43,041 bases of DNA, taken from contig CAZEMM010000010.1 of assembly GCA_964513445.1 (NCBI GenBank), forward strand, positions 1 through 43,041, read 5' to 3'. This document shows positions 40,490 to 43,041 of the stretch, piece after piece. The notes below the pieces were generated by a model. The model saw only the letters and a list, made by a program, of their open reading frames with translations. It was not told the origin of the DNA and did no database searches. Source of the stretch: Butyricicoccus_A sp964513445. Lineage in GTDB: Bacteria; Bacillota; Clostridia; Oscillospirales; Butyricicoccaceae. A program made the position numbers and the translations under genes. Each line of letters starts with the position of its first letter. The first letter of the stretch is position 1.

Positions 40490-42703
40490 ATGGCAAAAAA
40501 GAACAAACAGCAGCCCGCGCAGCGGGAATATCATCCGCTTGAGCCTGCTTCACAGCGCATCACAGAGACGCTGCGCGAGAATTACATGCCCTATGCGATG
40601 AGCGTCATTGTATCGCGCGCGATTCCCGAGCTGGACGGCTTTAAGCCGTCGCACCGCAAGCTGCTGTACACCATGTATAAAATGGGTCTGATGGGTCCCT
40701 CGCGCACCAAATCCGCAAATATTGTCGGCCAGACCATGAAGCTCAATCCGCACGGCGACGGCGCGATCTATGAGACCATGGTGCGTCTGACGCGCGGCAA
40801 TGAGGCGCTGCTCACGCCGTTTGTCGATTCCAAGGGCAACTTCGGCAAGGTATATTCGCGCGATATGGCATATGCCGCGTCGCGTTATACCGAGGCGAAG
40901 CTGGATAAAATCTGCGCAGAGCTGTTTCGCGATATAGACGCCGACGCGGTGGATTTTGTGGACAACTACGACGGCGAGCTGAAGGAGCCGACGCTGCTGC
41001 CGACAACCTTCCCCAATATTCTGGTGTCCGCCAACACCGGCATTGCCGTCGGCATGGCGAGCAGCTTCTGCGGCTTTAATCTGGAGGAGGTTTGCCGCAC
41101 AACCATCGCCTATATCCGTGATAACAACTGTAATTTAATGGCGACGCTGCCGGCGCCGGATTTCCCGACCGGCGGCGAAATTTTGTTTAACAGGCAGGAG
41201 ATCCAACGGATCTATGACACGGGGCGCGGCTCGTTTAAGGTGCGCGCCAAGTGGCAGTATCTCAAGAAGGAAAACATCATTGAAATCATACAGATTCCGT
41301 ATACTACGACGATTGAGGCGATTATTGACAAAATCGCAGACCTCATCAAGGGCGGAAAAATTCGTGAGATTTCCGATATCCGCGACGAGAGCGACCTGTC
41401 CGGTCTGAAAATCGCGATTGACCTCAAGCGCGGCGTCGATCCGTATAAGTTGATGGACCGCCTGATGCAGATGACGCCGCTGATGGACAGCTGCTCGTGC
41501 AATTTCAATGTGCTCATCGGCGGCACGCCAAGGGTGCTCGGCGTGCGCGGCATTTTGGAGGAATGGGTCAAATGGCGCACCGACTGCAAAAAACGCACGA
41601 TCCGGTTTGACCTGAGCAAAAAACGCGAAAAGCTGCATCTGCTGCTCGGCTTGAAGGTCATTTTGCTGGATATTGACAAGGCCATCCACATTATACGCGA
41701 GACCGAAACGGACGCCATGGTCGTCCCCAATCTGATGGAGGGCTTTGGCATCGATCAGGTGCAGGCGGAATTTATTGCGGAGATTAAGCTGCGCCATATC
41801 AACAAGGAATACATTCTCAAGCGCACGCAGGAGACCGACGCGCTGGAAAAGGAAATCGCCAAGCTGGAGGGCATTTTGGGCAGCGACGCGAAGGTGCGCC
41901 ACCTGATTGTCCGGGAGCTGGAGGCCATTATCAAAAAGTATCCGTCCCCGCGCCGCTCTGTGATTTTGGACGCGGATAGCGTTCGCAAATTTGACGCGGA
42001 GGATCATATCGAGGATTATCCCGTGCATCTGTTCCTGTCGCGTGAGGGCTATTTCAAAAAGATTACGACGCAGTCGCTGCGCGGCAGCGCGGAGCAGAAG
42101 TTCAAGGAGGGGGACGGCCTGCGGCAGTCGCTTGACGCGACCAACAAGCAGGAGATCATCTTCTTCACTGACAAACAGCAGGTGTATAAGGCGCATCTGT
42201 ATGACTTTGACGACACCAAGGCGAGCGTGCTGGGCGATTATCTGGCGTCCAAGCTGTCGATGGACGAGGAAGAGCATGTGCTGTTTATGCTGCTGCCTGT
42301 CGATTATACCGGCAGTATGGTCATCGTATTTGAAAACGGCAAGGCGGCGCGCTTTGAGCTGTCCGGCTTTGCCACAAAGACCAATCGCCGCCGTCTGACC
42401 GGCGCATATTCCGGCCGCTCCGCTGCCGTCGCGTTTTTCCATATCACAGAGGAACGGGATATCACGCTGTTTGCTACCAACGGCCGCGCGCTGACCATCA
42501 ACACGTCCGTCATACCGGCGAAATCCACGCGCACGACGGTCGGCGTGCAGGCGATGGTGCTGCGCGGCAGTCATACCGTCACACGTGCCTGCGACACCGC
42601 AGAGGTGTCGTTTGCGCAGCCGAAACGCTATCGGTCGCATTCGATCCCGTCCATCGGCGCGCTGCTCAAGGATGAGGACAGGGGCCAGCTGTCGCTGCTG
42701 TAA
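40490..42703 (+). CDS. GyrA/ParC-like type II topoisomerase cleavage subunit (divergent)
   Basis: A 737-residue GyrA/ParC homologue. The N-terminal part has SVIVSRAIPELDGFKPSHRKLLYTMY, LNPHGDGAIYETMVRL, and the catalytic tyrosine Y133 with R132 in AASRYTEAKL. IGMASSF-like (VGMASSFCGFN) follows. A C-terminal domain with beta-blade-like repeats starts near residue 510; no GyrA box (QRRGGKG) is seen, so it resembles ParC more. At the quinolone-contact site, where Ser usually follows HGD, this protein has G91. The ATG follows AAGGAG. It pairs with the ATPase subunit just upstream. Confidence 0.85.
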   Translation: MAKKNKQQPAQREYHPLEPASQRITETLRENYMPYAMSVIVSRAIPELDGFKPSHRKLLYTMYKMGLMGPSRTKSANIVGQTMKLNPHGDGAIYETMVRLTRGNEALLTPFVDSKGNFGKVYSRDMAYAASRYTEAKLDKICAELFRDIDADAVDFVDNYDGELKEPTLLPTTFPNILVSANTGIAVGMASSFCGFNLEEVCRTTIAYIRDNNCNLMATLPAPDFPTGGEILFNRQEIQRIYDTGRGSFKVRAKWQYLKKENIIEIIQIPYTTTIEAIIDKIADLIKGGKIREISDIRDESDLSGLKIAIDLKRGVDPYKLMDRLMQMTPLMDSCSCNFNVLIGGTPRVLGVRGILEEWVKWRTDCKKRTIRFDLSKKREKLHLLLGLKVILLDIDKAIHIIRETETDAMVVPNLMEGFGIDQVQAEFIAEIKLRHINKEYILKRTQETDALEKEIAKLEGILGSDAKVRHLIVRELEAIIKKYPSPRRSVILDADSVRKFDAEDHIEDYPVHLFLSREGYFKKITTQSLRGSAEQKFKEGDGLRQSLDATNKQEIIFFTDKQQVYKAHLYDFDDTKASVLGDYLASKLSMDEEEHVLFMLLPVDYTGSMVIVFENGKAARFELSGFATKTNRRRLTGAYSGRSAAVAFFHITEERDITLFATNGRALTINTSVIPAKSTRTTVGVQAMVLRGSHTVTRACDTAEVSFAQPKRYRSHSIPSIGALLKDEDRGQLSLL

Positions 42704-42712
42704 ATTACCCTA

Positions 42713-42850
42713 GGGGAAATGTTTTGGGTAAAAGCATGATGTTTTCCCTTTTATGGCAGAATAAGCCTTGGGGAATGTCCCGGGCGGAAGCATACCATTT
42801 TCTCTTTTCTGCAAGAGTAGGCCTCTGGGGGAATGTCCTGGGCGGAAGCA
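42713..42850 (+). repeat. Tandem repeat, three units of 57-58 bases
   Basis: Units begin at 42713, 42770 and 42828 with GGGGAAATGTTTTGGG, GGGGAATGTCCCGGG and GGGGAATGTCCTGGG, each followed by a GCAT-containing segment (AAAAGCAT or GGAAGCAT). The first is the most diverged. The third unit runs into repeat family 2 copy D. Confidence 0.8.
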
Positions 42851-42934
42851 TGCTGTTACATCGAGGGATGTATGTGACATTCGGACGAAGTCTCGCGTTC
42901 GCTGCGCGCACCTGCCACCGGCAGGACGCGACCC
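42825..42934 (+). repeat. Intergenic repeat family 2, copy D
   Basis: Matches 31871-31980 over 110 bases with no gaps, 8 differences. Both copies lie just after a plus-strand operon. Bases 42935-43009 show no recognised feature beyond a CAAAAGC/GCTTTTG pair. Confidence 0.9.
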
Positions 42935-43009
42935 ACCGCGCTTGCGACAAAAGCAAACAGATAGCAAGCCGTACCGTGTCGCTTTTGCGGTGCGGCAGCG
43001 TGAATTGAC

Positions 43010-43041
43010 CCACAGACGCTCTGTAGCGAATGCGTCTGTGG
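43010..43041. repeat. Inverted repeat at the window end
   Basis: Perfect 10-base arms CCACAGACGC (43010-43019) and GCGTCTGTGG (43032-43041), 12-base loop. It could be the terminator of the topoisomerase-like pair if a T-run follows outside the window. Confidence 0.6.

Noticed and set aside
41135..42640. 501-codon minus-strand frame across the GyrA-like gene
   Set aside because: Antisense shadow; no start signals and no recognisable domain.
42705..43013. 102-codon minus-strand frame with internally repeated peptide at the window end
   Set aside because: The peptide repeat merely reflects the tandem DNA repeat; no start signal and adjoining frames are equally open.

Overview
The window looks like chromosomal DNA from a GC-rich Clostridia relative. 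An Oscillospirales or Butyricicoccaceae-like gut anaerobe is my guess, not a proven placement. The evidence is strong AGGAGG-type ribosome sites, frequent TTG and GTG starts, many sigma-A type promoters with 17-base spacers, Rho-independent terminators, PTS sugar uptake, a CarD-like regulator, a short clostridial ferredoxin and a diverged gyrase-like gene pair. No phage, transposase, CRISPR array or rRNA was recognised. One tRNA-Arg(CCU) is present.

Bases 1-5800 hold a diacylglycerol-kinase-like lipid kinase (-), the tRNA, and a three-gene phosphorelay operon: HPt protein, REC/HD-GYP protein and hybrid kinase with two receivers. Bases 5900-15900 hold the most interesting locus. A minus-strand arm has an OmpR-type regulator, its kinase and a beta-helix lipoprotein. 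A divergent plus-strand operon encodes a VTC tunnel-fold protein, a DUF4956 membrane protein, a Cthe_2159-like lipoprotein, a GT2-GtrA fusion, a phosphodiester-glycosidase (NAGPA) protein and a small membrane protein. The same 17-base sequence lies exactly 10 bases upstream of a -10 box at all three promoters of this locus. I read this as one regulated cell-surface polymer or decoration system.

Bases 15900-17900 carry three small membrane-protein genes including YccF, preceded by a TetR regulator and two GTGAGT/ACTCAC palindromes. Bases 18000-25050 are metabolic: fruK-fruA for fructose, a CarD-like regulator, an inositol-monophosphatase-family enzyme and a glucose-family EIICBA. Bases 25100-31850 hold a 63-residue orphan, a HAD phosphatase coupled to a TetR regulator, and a divergent MMPL transporter with a secreted coiled-coil partner under two TGAC-N5-GTCA palindromes. 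Bases 32000-35560 are a surface-glycan operon (GT2, flippase, CDP-glycerol transferase). Then come a sodium-dependent (NSS) transporter (-), a ferredoxin, an Xre-type regulator, and a topoisomerase-like pair with altered motifs.

Two families of non-coding repeats occur: about 180-200 bases at 21068 and 37135, and 110 bases at 31871 and 42825. A three-unit tandem repeat with a 57-58 base period ends in the last of these. Base composition differs along the window: roughly 1820-5800 and 15900-18000 are visibly richer in A/T and in AGA, AGG and ATA codons than the metabolic genes.
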